A stretch of 64,000 bases of DNA, taken from positions 1 through 64,000 of the forward strand of contig JAERTK010000108.1 in assembly GCA_016844935.1 (NCBI GenBank), read 5' to 3'. The position numbers and the translations under genes are program-made. This document shows, in pieces, positions 36,433-45,279 of this stretch (within the stretch, counting starts at the first letter, position 1; every line of letters starts with the position of its first letter). This DNA is from Desulfobacteraceae bacterium. Its GTDB lineage: Bacteria; Desulfobacterota; DSM-4660; Desulfatiglandales; Desulfatiglandaceae. A model generated the notes under the pieces. The model did no database searches, was not told the DNA's origin, and saw nothing but the letters and a program-made list of their open reading frames with translations.

Positions 36433-36617
36433 TAACCGAAGAGATATCTGCCAAAGCAATGTTTTACGTCGAGCAACATTTTCTAAGTCATTCAATGCAA
36501 TTGGCAGATGCGCTCATCGGAGCCACGGCAATTGCTTATGGTAATCCTGTTCTCACGGGGAACGATAAACATTACAAAGTTTTGAAAGACTTGAAAATCA
36601 AAAGATTCAGGCCATAA
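36430..36617 (+). pseudogene. VapC-type PIN-domain toxin, 5'-truncated
   Basis: The reading frame encodes only the C-terminal half of a PIN domain: MQLADALIGATAIAYG with a conserved Asp, then the late metal-site motif VLTGNDKHYKVL, ending KIKRFRP. The N-terminal half with the first catalytic Asp is missing. The recognisable part begins at the right arm of a REP pair (36415-36432), which has replaced the 5' end. No VapB antitoxin is nearby. The frame is open back to 36378 but that part is repeat sequence. Confidence 0.7.
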
Positions 36618-36805
36618 TATCTTGTAATAAGGTAACAAAACAGCGAACAAAGCGCTGGAGATGGACAGGGCAGGTCGTGCTGCTTTTGGAAGGCGGTATT
36701 TGACCGGTAGTTTTTACCTTTATCATAGTTGTGAGGCCATCGATGCCTTTTCTCTTGTTCCCCTGTTCTTGGCACCAGTCGTTCCCATACAAAAATGGGT
36801 AATGA

Positions 36806-37933
36806 ATGAGAAAGGTTTTCAGAAGGATGACCCCTTTGAAACCAACAACGAGAAGGGAGTTCATGATTGCGGCAGCCAGACGGGGTATGGACCTGGCAAT
36901 ATTGAGTATGATACCCTTGACGGGGTGTGCCCATGCACAAACGCCTCAGGAGAATTCTGCGGCCACAAACAATGATATGACCTTAGAACAGATTGCCCGG
37001 CAAAAACGCCACCACGGAAAGGACCGTTTCATCAATCCTTTCACTCCTTCGGGTAAAAAAGGGTTTTCGGATTTCTTGAAATGGAAACTCTTTTCGGAAA
37101 ACCATTTCAGGGAGCAGTATGCGGATGAACCGGTAACCCCGGTCAAAATTGACTGGAAACCCATTATGGCCCACAAAGGGCTTTCCGTCACCTTCATCAA
37201 TCACGCTTCCGTACTCATACGGGATGCGGGTGTGTCGATTCTGGTGGACCCGGTATTTTTCGGTCTGTTCCCCATTTTTAAAAATTTCACGCCCATTGAA
37301 TTTGAAATCGACACCATGCCGCAGCCCGACCATGTGTTGATCACCCACGGCCATTATGACCATCTGGATAAGGATACCCTGTCTGTTTTTGATCCAAAGA
37401 CCCATGTGGTTTCACCTCTGGGCTATGATTCTGTCTTTTCATCCATCGGCATGAAAAATCGCACGAAGCTGGACTGGTTTGATGCCTTTGACGACGGAGA
37501 GCGTCAGATTATTCTGCTCCCCTGCAACCACTGGACCATGCGCAACCCCATCGTTGGGCCGAATCGCAACCTGTGGGGAAGCTATCTCATCAAGACCGCA
37601 TCAGGTCCCACCATCTTCATCAGCGGGGATACCGCCTATTTCCAAGGGTTCAAGGAGATTGGCGAGCAATATGACATCGACCTGGCTATTTTAAGTGTGG
37701 GGGCCTATGAGCCGCGCTGGTTCATGAATCAAAGCCATATGAACCCGGCCGAAACGGTTCAAGCCATGCAGGATCTAAAGGCGAAAAAGATGTTTATCGT
37801 CCATTGGGGGACTTTCCGGCTGGGAGATGAACCGGTGCATGTACCGCCTGTAGATGTAAGGCGTGAGTTTCAAAAGGCAAATATGACGGAGAGATTCCTG
37901 GATCTGAAGCACGGTGATACGCTTTATTTCTAA
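36806..37933 (+). CDS. Exported MBL-fold hydrolase (NAPE-PLD/UlaG-like)
   Basis: The 375-residue metallo-beta-lactamase-fold protein has metal motif VLITHGHYDHLDKDT (HxHxDH), GDTAYFQGF and a late MFIVHWGTF. This arrangement is seen in NAPE-phospholipase D-like and L-ascorbate-lactonase-like enzymes. The N-terminus TRREFMIAAARRG followed by a hydrophobic run and LTGC looks like a Tat signal with a lipobox, so the folded metalloenzyme may be exported and lipidated. The start could be 36806 or 36827. It overlaps the convergent kinase gene by four bases. Substrate unknown. Confidence 0.78.
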   Translation: MRKVFRRMTPLKPTTRREFMIAAARRGMDLAILSMIPLTGCAHAQTPQENSAATNNDMTLEQIARQKRHHGKDRFINPFTPSGKKGFSDFLKWKLFSENHFREQYADEPVTPVKIDWKPIMAHKGLSVTFINHASVLIRDAGVSILVDPVFFGLFPIFKNFTPIEFEIDTMPQPDHVLITHGHYDHLDKDTLSVFDPKTHVVSPLGYDSVFSSIGMKNRTKLDWFDAFDDGERQIILLPCNHWTMRNPIVGPNRNLWGSYLIKTASGPTIFISGDTAYFQGFKEIGEQYDIDLAILSVGAYEPRWFMNQSHMNPAETVQAMQDLKAKKMFIVHWGTFRLGDEPVHVPPVDVRREFQKANMTERFLDLKHGDTLYF

Positions 37934-39015
37934 ATCCGGGAATTCCGTATGGCGCGACGTCTTTCGAGGGGAAACCTCAGGGTAAAGCTGGCCCCCCGGC
38001 CTTCTTCTGAACGAACTTTGATGCTTCCCCCGTGACGTTCCACGATCCGCTTGACAACCGAAAGGTCTATTCCCGCGCCGTCTGCTTTGGTGCTGAAAAA
38101 CGGATTAAAAATAAACGGAAGGTCCTCGGAAGAGATGCCCCGGCCGGTGTCGGAAAAAGCTATTTTATAGTGATTTTCATTTGTTACGCCATGAACCACA
38201 ATGCTTCCACCACCGGGCATTGCGTCCAGAGCGTTTTCAATTAAAATAGAAAAAATCCTGATAATGAGTTCCCCGTCGAGTTTCAAAGTGGCCCGGTCCA
38301 CAAGGGTCTTTAAATCAATTTTCCGTTTTTCAAGAACGGAGAGATAAGGTTGGACCCCCTTTTCGATGATGGCCCTCATATCTTCCATCCTGAAAGAGGG
38401 CTTTGGCAATTTCGCCAGAAGCTCAACCTTCCTGACGATGATTTCGATCTTTTTGACATTACGGATGATCCGATCATAATACTCGGCGTGTTCAGGGACG
38501 GCGTTACATTTATCAGACAGCCGTTTAACAAATCCGCCGATGCCCACCAATGGATTCCTGAGCTCATGGGCTACCCCGTTGGCCACCTTTACCAGATCTT
38601 CGTAATTGGTTTCGGCCGAGGTGATTTCAAGCTGTTTCTGAGCGTGAATGTCCCTGATACAAACAAAATTCAAGGATTTTCCCAGGCGGTGGTCATCAAA
38701 GGGTCGTAACGTAATGAAAGCGAAAAAACGGACCTTGTCATTTTTCACCAGAAGGACTTCCCCCTGAAACGACTCGCCTTTCCGGGTCAGTTCCAGTAAA
38801 TTTGGATAGAAATAGGTCAGATCTTCAGGGGTAAAGATAAGTGACAGATTTTTATTGTTAAGTTCATGGGGGGCATAGCCGAGGATCGCCTCAGCGGCCT
38901 CATTGGCCATCAAGATATTCCCCTCCCCGTCCGTGACGAGAATGACCTCTTGAAAGCAGGCCATCAGGTTTCGCAGAAAAAGTGGAGAATCGTGGCAGGC
39001 TTCCAGTAGTTCCAT
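37930..39015 (-). CDS. Soluble PAS-domain histidine kinase
   Basis: The 361-residue kinase is probably cytoplasmic because no membrane helix is visible. A PAS domain (about 10-130; EVILVTDGEGNILMANEAAEAILGY) is followed by HisKA with phospho-acceptor His in ANGVAHELRNPLVGIGG. A HATPase follows (ENALDAMPGGG, FSDTGRGISSEDLP). The layout is NtrB-like. No response regulator gene is adjacent, so it is an orphan in this window. The two genes on either side are unrelated to it in strand or function. Confidence 0.88.
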   Translation of the reverse strand: MELLEACHDSPLFLRNLMACFQEVILVTDGEGNILMANEAAEAILGYAPHELNNKNLSLIFTPEDLTYFYPNLLELTRKGESFQGEVLLVKNDKVRFFAFITLRPFDDHRLGKSLNFVCIRDIHAQKQLEITSAETNYEDLVKVANGVAHELRNPLVGIGGFVKRLSDKCNAVPEHAEYYDRIIRNVKKIEIIVRKVELLAKLPKPSFRMEDMRAIIEKGVQPYLSVLEKRKIDLKTLVDRATLKLDGELIIRIFSILIENALDAMPGGGSIVVHGVTNENHYKIAFSDTGRGISSEDLPFIFNPFFSTKADGAGIDLSVVKRIVERHGGSIKVRSEEGRGASFTLRFPLERRRAIRNSRI

Positions 39016-39290
39016 GGCTCAAAACCTCCTGGTCGGTTCCCCTTACGTGGGTATAAAATCTATCCTTCCGGACGAGCGGGTCGTCTTTCTGAAACCGCTG
39101 TTCATTATAACGGCATTTATGTCCGCTCAGCAATATTTTTTTCACGAACGGAAAAAAGGGTTTACGGTTGCGTTCGACGGCAAGTGTGAATAATATATCA
39201 TTTCGTGTCCACCCGGGGGGTGCTTTTTTCGAACCGGAGGTTGTACGCGGACGGTGATTCCGGCTTCGGGCGGGAAAAGAGGGCACTTTC

Positions 39291-40052
39291 TTGACAGAAC
39301 ATATCCAAAACTGGGTGCAGTTAACGTCCATGCAGATGGTGGTCTTTGCCGGAGTCGTTTTCGTGGCCGGTATGGTGCGCGGATTTTCGGGGTTTGCGCT
39401 TTCCGCCCTTATTATGGCGAGTGTGGCGCTGATCCTTTCACCCTTGGAGTTGATCCCCATCTGCTGTATTCTTGAAACCACCGCCAGTCTCATCATGTTT
39501 CGCGGCGGCCTTCGGGATGCGGATATGAAAATTGTCTGGGGGCTGTCAATCGGTTCCGTGATTGGTTTTCCCATGGGCCTGTACGCCACTACAGCGCTTC
39601 CGGTTGAAACCTCCAAGCTTGTGGTTCTGTGCATCATTCTCGGTCTGGCAATTGCGCTGCTGCTCCGCGCAAGCCCCAGGTTTTTGGCCCGCACATCCGG
39701 TCTGTATGCATCCGGCGTCACCGCAGGGGTTGTTACGGGTCTCGCCCACGTGGGCGGTATGGTGGTGGCCCTGTATGTGCTGGCGCGAGAAGCACCGGTC
39801 AGGACAATGCGTGCGTCGTTGGTGATGTTTCTGGTGATCACCACGGTCACGACCCTGGTGTATCTGTTTGGTTTTGGGGTGATGAATAAACTTGCCATCA
39901 TCCGTGCCTTGCTTCTGACACCTTTTGTGACGGCCGGTGTGCTGGTTGGGAGCGCCATGTTCCGGCCTTCCCTTGAGGCCGCGTATAAGAAATTCTGTCT
40001 CGGACTGCTGATCTTCCTGGCATTTTCCGGGTTGTTACGGCTGTTGTTTTAA
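39291..40052 (+). CDS. TauE/SafE-family sulfite/organosulfur exporter-like permease
   Basis: The 253-residue inner-membrane protein has about eight hydrophobic helices and the family pattern. An early Gly-rich segment FVAGMVRGFSGFALSAL is repeated in the second half as ASGVTAGVVTGLAHVGG. The start is TTG 39291; the ribosome site is weak. TauE/SafE proteins move sulfite, sulfoacetate or related anions. In a sulfate reducer this could matter for sulfur anions, but the substrate is not shown by the sequence. Confidence 0.85.
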   Translation: MTEHIQNWVQLTSMQMVVFAGVVFVAGMVRGFSGFALSALIMASVALILSPLELIPICCILETTASLIMFRGGLRDADMKIVWGLSIGSVIGFPMGLYATTALPVETSKLVVLCIILGLAIALLLRASPRFLARTSGLYASGVTAGVVTGLAHVGGMVVALYVLAREAPVRTMRASLVMFLVITTVTTLVYLFGFGVMNKLAIIRALLLTPFVTAGVLVGSAMFRPSLEAAYKKFCLGLLIFLAFSGLLRLLF

Positions 40053-40144
40053 AGGCCTGCGCGGCGTATTGGCATTTTTGTTGTGCTTTGTCGCTGCCGG
40101 CGAGTTGCTTGTTGTGCATATGAGGGGATAGTGAGGACTTTTAT

Positions 40145-40609
40145 TTGTTACACATATTTATAGATGCCGATGCGTGCCCGGTGAAACAGGAGGTGTATCG
40201 CGTGGCAGGCCGATATGGCCTCCATGTCACATTGGTGGCCAACTCCTGGATGCGGGTTCCCAATGAACCATGGATAGCGCTTAAAGTTGTCGGTGACGGA
40301 TTGGACGCGGCCGATGATTGGATTGCTGAACATGCGCAACCCTTAGACATCGTGATTACCGCTGATGTTCCCCTTGCGAGCCGCTGTGTGAAGGCAGGGG
40401 CACGTGTAATGGGTCCGACCGGAAAGCCTTTTACCCAAGACAACATCGGTCAGGCTGTTGCGACCCGGGACCTGTTGTCGGAACTCCGTTCCATGGGAGA
40501 AATAACAGGCGGGCCGCCACCGCTTAAAAAACGTGACAAATCAAATTTTCTTCAAAGGCTCGACGATGTGATTCAATCAATCCATCGTGAGCATCGGTCC
40601 AATTCCTGA
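40145..40609 (+). CDS. YaiI/YqxD family (UPF0178) protein
   Basis: The 154-residue protein has the PIN/NYN-like signature MLHIFIDADACPVKQEVYR and later DIVITADVPLASRCVKAGA, VMGPTGKPFT and DNIGQAVATRDL, all typical of UPF0178. A nuclease-like fold is suspected for the family, but the function is unknown. It starts at TTG 40145, with GAGG about ten bases upstream. Confidence 0.88.
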   Translation: MLHIFIDADACPVKQEVYRVAGRYGLHVTLVANSWMRVPNEPWIALKVVGDGLDAADDWIAEHAQPLDIVITADVPLASRCVKAGARVMGPTGKPFTQDNIGQAVATRDLLSELRSMGEITGGPPPLKKRDKSNFLQRLDDVIQSIHREHRSNS

Positions 40610-40638
40610 TTCTTGACATTGACTAAAGGTGCAAGGAA

Positions 40639-41664
40639 ATGAACGGAAAAAAATGCAAACCTCTGTCTTGTTTTGTGAAAATGTTTCTATGGGCAATTCT
40701 CTTGGGTTTTTCTTTTTCCGGGGTCGCTTTTTCAAAAGGCCCCGCATTACCTGGAAACACCACCATTACCCCCGCCTTCGCACCCCCTTGCAGTTCAAAC
40801 GGCACCTGCCGGGAATTGGATACTTGTGCGGATGTGGACTTTGGGCAGTGTAAAGCCTTTAAAGGGATTCCGGGTTTGCAGCGGGTGCTTTCGGGTTCCT
40901 TCGGTTCTTTAGGTTTTCGTGCCCAGACCGTGAACAGCAAAGATAAAAAGCCGGTTTCCCTGTGGCACCATGTGCCGCTGATCATATCCGACGATGAAAA
41001 GGGTTTTGTGGTGAACGCATTTTTTGAAATCAGCCGCGGTACCCAAGCCAAGGTTGAATTGAACAAATGGGAGCCCCACAACCCCATGTGGCAGGACCGC
41101 AAAAAGGTCAAAGATCAGAACTTCAAGCGGCCCCGGTACTATGCCTGGTCTCCTGCGCCGGGAAATTACGGGGCATTGCCGCGAACCTGGGAAAACGTCC
41201 TTGAAGAGGATCCCATCACCGGATTCCCGGGAGATGCGGATCCCATTGATGTCATCGATGTGGGGTCCGCGCCATCCCCTCTGGGATTGGTGTATCAGGT
41301 GAGAGTGATCGGTGCTCTGGGGATGATTGACGGTACCGATCTTGAGACCGACTGGAAAATCTATGTGATCAATATCAAAGATCCAAGGGCTGAAAAAATA
41401 AAAGATATTTCGGATGTGCCTCAGGAAATCAAAAATCGATGGGGGATCTTCTGGCGGTTTTACAAAACCGCAAAGGGCCTGGATGAGAATTTTTTTTACG
41501 ATCCCGAATCCGTCAGGAAAGTCAATGCCGATCCGGTGTGGCTGGGGGCAAAGGAAGCACGGAAAATTGTGTTGGACTCTGCCGCCGCATACCGGAAGCT
41601 CGTTTTAAAGTGCCTCAACCGGAAGGTCAAAAAACCGTACTGGGTACCCGGATGTTCTCCATAA
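40639..41664 (+). CDS. Exported eukaryotic-type family I inorganic pyrophosphatase
   Basis: This enzyme hydrolyses pyrophosphate to two phosphates with magnesium. The 341-residue chain has a signal peptide (about 1-32, FLWAILLGFSFSGVAFS), so it should act outside the cytoplasm. An N-terminal Cys-containing insert follows (CSSNGTCRELDTCADVDFGQC). The catalytic domain has VVNAFFEISRGTQAKVEL, NPMWQDRKKVK, GNYGALPRTWENV and the metal motif GDADPIDVIDVG. The spacing is of the eukaryotic type rather than the short (about 175-residue) bacterial type. Two more Cys lie near the C-terminus, so disulfides are possible. AAAGGT is eight bases before the ATG. Confidence 0.85.
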   Translation: MNGKKCKPLSCFVKMFLWAILLGFSFSGVAFSKGPALPGNTTITPAFAPPCSSNGTCRELDTCADVDFGQCKAFKGIPGLQRVLSGSFGSLGFRAQTVNSKDKKPVSLWHHVPLIISDDEKGFVVNAFFEISRGTQAKVELNKWEPHNPMWQDRKKVKDQNFKRPRYYAWSPAPGNYGALPRTWENVLEEDPITGFPGDADPIDVIDVGSAPSPLGLVYQVRVIGALGMIDGTDLETDWKIYVINIKDPRAEKIKDISDVPQEIKNRWGIFWRFYKTAKGLDENFFYDPESVRKVNADPVWLGAKEARKIVLDSAAAYRKLVLKCLNRKVKKPYWVPGCSP

Positions 41665-41770
41665 ATTCTCTCCCAGGGAACGGAAACAGGTTGCAGGTTT
41701 GACAATACCGTTATTTCAGTGAATCCAATCAATGAGTCAATTGGAATGATTCTGGTTTCTCCTCTTTTGC

Positions 41771-41799
41771 TTGACACCCAACAGCTAAACAGATAAACC
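41771..41799 (+). promoter_or_regulatory. Candidate promoter of the liv operon
   Basis: A perfect TTGACA (41771-41776) is followed by a weak AT-rich -10 region (GATAAA or TAAACC, spacing 15-17) about 120 bases before livK. Confidence 0.3.
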
Positions 41800-41917
41800 T
41801 GTCCCTAAATTTTCTCGAACAGCCGGCAGCTGGCGGTCAACGTTTTGCCAGTTGTGGAAGCAGCTTTTCGAGGCGCCAGGAGTTCAGTATCCACATGAAA
41901 AGGAGGAGAAAATTGCT

Positions 41918-43078
41918 ATGAAATTGAAAAGGTTAATCAGCTTCGCCCTCGGTTTACTTCTGATAATGGCAGCAGGTCCGGTTCTGGCAAAGAAGACCGT
42001 TGAAGTGGCTTTTATCGGCCCTTTGACTGGCGGTGTCTCCGCCATCGGCGTGGGGGGAAGGAACTCGGCTGACCTTGCGGTAAAGCTGAGAAATGCAGAC
42101 CCCAAAGCCAAGTACCATTATGAGCTGGTGGTCCTGGATGATGAGTGTAAGCCTAACGCAGGTGTTCAAGTGGCTACCAAGGCGGCCGCCAACAAAAAGA
42201 TCATTGCCGCCGCGACCCAATATTGCTCCGTGGTGGCGCTGGCCTCCGTGGATGTTTACCACAAATTCGGTCTGCCGGTTGTGGTCTGGGGGGCAGTCCA
42301 TCCGGACATTACCTACGGAAACAACTACAAAGAGGTTCACCGGATCAACGGTACCATGATCAATCAGAATGAAGTTGCCGCGAAGTTCATCACGGGCCTG
42401 GGATATAAGACCTGGGTGACGCTCTATGATACCACTGACTACGGCAAGGGTATGAACGAATACTTCACCAAATACCTCAAAGAGAACGGCGGAAAAATTC
42501 TGGGCAGCTTTGGTGTAACTTCCGATCAACAGGACTTTACCGCTGAACTCACCCAGGCCAAGAAGCTCAACCCGGACATTATCTGGTTTGGCGGGCTGAC
42601 GCCCTTGGGCGTGCGGATTCGATTGCAGATGGAGAAACTGGGGCTCACCAGCCAGTTTCAGAGCTGTTCAGGTATTATTTCCGATGCGTTTATCACGGGA
42701 ACAGGCAACCTGGGTGAAGGGACCATCGCTTTCAGGGAAGGTGAGCCTGTAGAGAATCTTCCGGGCGGAAAATGGTTTCTGGAGGAATACGGCAAGGCTG
42801 GATATAAAGAGGCGCCGGACGCATTTGGTCCCTTTGCCTTTGCCGCCATGAACCTGATCCTGGATGTTATTGAAGAGGTCGGCCCCAGCCGAAAGGCGGT
42901 GGTGAAGCGAATGGAAAACATCAAGGGTTATGAGGCCATTGTGGGTTCCGTGACCTTCGATGAACACGGTCAGAACACTTCTCCCGCCATTACCAAATAT
43001 GTGGTCCAGGACGGAAAGTGGGTGCCGTGGCAGAATTCCGAATACGCAAGCGGCAAACGCAAACTGAAAAGACGCTAA
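41918..43078 (+). CDS. livK: Branched-chain amino acid-type ABC transporter substrate-binding protein
   Basis: The periplasmic binding protein has about 386 residues from ATG 41918, preceded by AGGAGG (41901-41906). The longer reading from 41852 adds a non-signal segment. The signal peptide is MKLKRLISFALGLLLIM ending VLAKK. The mature part is a type I periplasmic fold with FIGPLTGGVSAIGVGGRN and VVLDDECKPNAGVQVATK. GVTSDQQDFTAELTQAK is the usual central motif. It heads a complete transporter operon. Ligand is likely a branched-chain or other amino acid. Confidence 0.9.
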   Translation: MKLKRLISFALGLLLIMAAGPVLAKKTVEVAFIGPLTGGVSAIGVGGRNSADLAVKLRNADPKAKYHYELVVLDDECKPNAGVQVATKAAANKKIIAAATQYCSVVALASVDVYHKFGLPVVVWGAVHPDITYGNNYKEVHRINGTMINQNEVAAKFITGLGYKTWVTLYDTTDYGKGMNEYFTKYLKENGGKILGSFGVTSDQQDFTAELTQAKKLNPDIIWFGGLTPLGVRIRLQMEKLGLTSQFQSCSGIISDAFITGTGNLGEGTIAFREGEPVENLPGGKWFLEEYGKAGYKEAPDAFGPFAFAAMNLILDVIEEVGPSRKAVVKRMENIKGYEAIVGSVTFDEHGQNTSPAITKYVVQDGKWVPWQNSEYASGKRKLKRR

Positions 43079-43163
43079 CCTAGCCTGAACCAACCGGTGG
43101 AGCGGGAAAACCAACCCGCTCCACACAGCCGGTTTTCTATCTGAATATATGGACTAATCCCTG

Positions 43164-44084
43164 ATGGACATTGGACTGATCGCCCAGCATATTGTGAATG
43201 GACTGATGCTGGGGTTGATATACTCGTTGGTGGCGGTGGGGTTCACCCTTTTTTTCGGTGTGCTGGACGTCATCAAGTTTTCCCACGGAGATATGCTGAC
43301 TTGGGGTGTTTTCACGGCATTTTCAGCCTATCTCGGTTTAGCACTGGTGGGTTTTTCCTCTCCCTGGTTCATTCTCGCCATCGTGGCCCTGTTTGCCATG
43401 GCGGCCATCGGTTTCTTAGGAGCGGTCATTGCCAAAGTCTTGATCATCCCTTTGAAGGGGGCGCCGCCGCTTAACACCCTGTTGATTACCCTCATGCTGG
43501 GGACCGTGCTCAGGGAGTCCATCCGCCTGTTCTACCCCGACGGCGCCAACCCCAAACATTTCCCGGCCCTCTTGCCCGATTGGAGTCATTCCTGGGGACA
43601 TTTCACATTACGGTTTGACAACGCCGCCATGTTCATTGCCGGCATCTTGATGATCATGCTGGTGCAAATCATCATCAAACGCACCAAACTGGGGATGGCC
43701 ATTCGTGCGGTGAGTCAGGACGAGGAAACAGCCCGAATCATGGGGATCAATTTCAACATGGTCGTGTATGTTACCTTTGCCATCGGAAGCGGCCTGGCGG
43801 CCTTTGCCGGCGTTATCTATGGTCTGTATTATAATGAATTGAGTTTTAATATGGGGTTGCTCCTGGGGGCCATCGGCTTTTCCGCTGCCGCCGTTGGCGG
43901 TTTTGGAAACATTTATGGCGCCATCGTAGGGGGATTCCTGTTTGCCCTGTTGCAGACCATTGGCGCTGCGGCATTGCCTTTCGCCAGTGCATACAAGGAT
44001 GTTTTTGCCTTTGGTGTGGTTATTGTCCTGATCGCTATCAAACCCACTGGTCTTCTGGGCGAAAAAGAAACGGAAAGAGTCTAA
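43164..44084 (+). CDS. livH: Branched-chain amino acid ABC transporter permease LivH
   Basis: The 306-residue inner-membrane permease of the LivH type has about eight helices. Landmarks are NGLMLGLIYSLVAVGFTLFFG, then DVIKFSHGDMLTWG and the coupling segment MAIRAVSQDEETARIMGIN, which contacts the ATPases. A Gly-rich GAIGFSAAAVGGFGNIYGA closes the pore region. It pairs with LivM, four bases downstream. No strong ribosome site precedes its ATG, so translation may depend on the operon. Confidence 0.92.
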   Translation: MDIGLIAQHIVNGLMLGLIYSLVAVGFTLFFGVLDVIKFSHGDMLTWGVFTAFSAYLGLALVGFSSPWFILAIVALFAMAAIGFLGAVIAKVLIIPLKGAPPLNTLLITLMLGTVLRESIRLFYPDGANPKHFPALLPDWSHSWGHFTLRFDNAAMFIAGILMIMLVQIIIKRTKLGMAIRAVSQDEETARIMGINFNMVVYVTFAIGSGLAAFAGVIYGLYYNELSFNMGLLLGAIGFSAAAVGGFGNIYGAIVGGFLFALLQTIGAAALPFASAYKDVFAFGVVIVLIAIKPTGLLGEKETERV

Positions 44085-44088
44085 ACGA

Positions 44089-45243
44089 ATGTCTGAGTCA
44101 ATAAGGAAACGAACTTCCTTTTTCCCCGCTCTCCTTGCGGTGCTGGCGGGCGCCGTCTATATGGTGTTTTTCCTGGCGGGCGAATCGCAGATGGTGATTT
44201 TCGGGCTCCTTCTGGGAGCGGGGCTCGTTGTGACGGCGTTTAAGTATCTGCGGGTCCTGGACGTTGTGGGAGAGAGCGCAAAGGACCACCAGCGTGCTTT
44301 TTCCATCGCTGTGATTGCCGGGGTTATGGCCGTAAGCCTTTATTTCTACGATGATCCCTTTGTACTCTTTTTAGTGGGTACGGTCCTGGTCTACGTCCTC
44401 ACCTGCCTGGGTCTGAATATCCAATTCGGATTCGTGGGGGTATTGAATTTCGCGGGTGCCTCCTTTTTCGGGGTCGGGTGTTATACGGCGGCCATTCTGA
44501 CCAAAAATACGGGCGTACCCCATCTGGCGGTTATCTTTTTGGGCGGCTTGATGGCGGCGCTTCTGGGCTTCGTCGTCCTGATCCCGGTTCTAAAGACAAG
44601 GGGGCACTACGCGGCGCTGGTGACCATCGCGTTCGCGCTGTTGTTCAAGACGTTTCTCGAGGTGAACGATACCCTTGGCGGGCCACAGGGGTTGAAATGC
44701 GGCGCGTTGAACCTGTTCGGCTGGGATTTCAACCGGGATATTGTGATCGGTTCCTTTGAGGGGTGCTTTTATCTGGGGTATATTGCTGTTATCTTGCTGC
44801 TGCTTATTTTTGGCTTTATTCTGGCACGCCGCATGGAAGACTCCTGGGTAGGGCTCAACATGGACGCGGTACGTCTGGACGAAACGGTGAGTGCCTGTTT
44901 TGGGCAATCCATCCCCCGGTGGAAGATTACGGCCTTTACCATCGGAAATTTCTACTGCGGGGTGGCGGGTGCTTTTTACGCCATGATGCTCGGGTACATT
45001 GCGCCAACCAACTTTACCTTCGGAGACTCGCTGATCCTTTTGTCCATCGTGATTCTGGGAGGACTGGGCTCCATGTGGGGGACAGTGGTAGCGACGGTCA
45101 TCGTGATCCTCATTCCGGAAAAATTCCAGGTCCTGCAGGAGTATCGCTTTTTGCTGTTCTCTGCTCTGGTGATCGCCATCCTGCTATTCCGACCCCAGGG
45201 TCTGCTGCCGCGTCCCTTGCGCAGCTATATTACGCTGAAATAA
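44089..45243 (+). CDS. livM: Branched-chain amino acid ABC transporter permease LivM
   Basis: The 384-residue permease has extra N-terminal helices, as in LivM. Landmarks are LGLNIQFGFVGVLNFAGASF, the ATPase-coupling segment SWVGLNMDAVRLDETVSACFG and GGLGSMWGTVVATVIVILIPE. The final helix ends in LFRPQGLLPR, another family mark. With LivH it forms the membrane pore of the transporter. Confidence 0.92.
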   Translation: MSESIRKRTSFFPALLAVLAGAVYMVFFLAGESQMVIFGLLLGAGLVVTAFKYLRVLDVVGESAKDHQRAFSIAVIAGVMAVSLYFYDDPFVLFLVGTVLVYVLTCLGLNIQFGFVGVLNFAGASFFGVGCYTAAILTKNTGVPHLAVIFLGGLMAALLGFVVLIPVLKTRGHYAALVTIAFALLFKTFLEVNDTLGGPQGLKCGALNLFGWDFNRDIVIGSFEGCFYLGYIAVILLLLIFGFILARRMEDSWVGLNMDAVRLDETVSACFGQSIPRWKITAFTIGNFYCGVAGAFYAMMLGYIAPTNFTFGDSLILLSIVILGGLGSMWGTVVATVIVILIPEKFQVLQEYRFLLFSALVIAILLFRPQGLLPRPLRSYITLK

Positions 45244-45279
45244 GACATGGTCAAATCGTTGAGACGGTAAGGATTCACA

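Noticed and set aside
36640-36690. Integron attC-like half site (AACAAAGCGCTGGAGATGG region) after the VapC remnant
   Set aside because: I found no complementary right half or GTTRRRY end nearby, and no integrase; too weak to claim.
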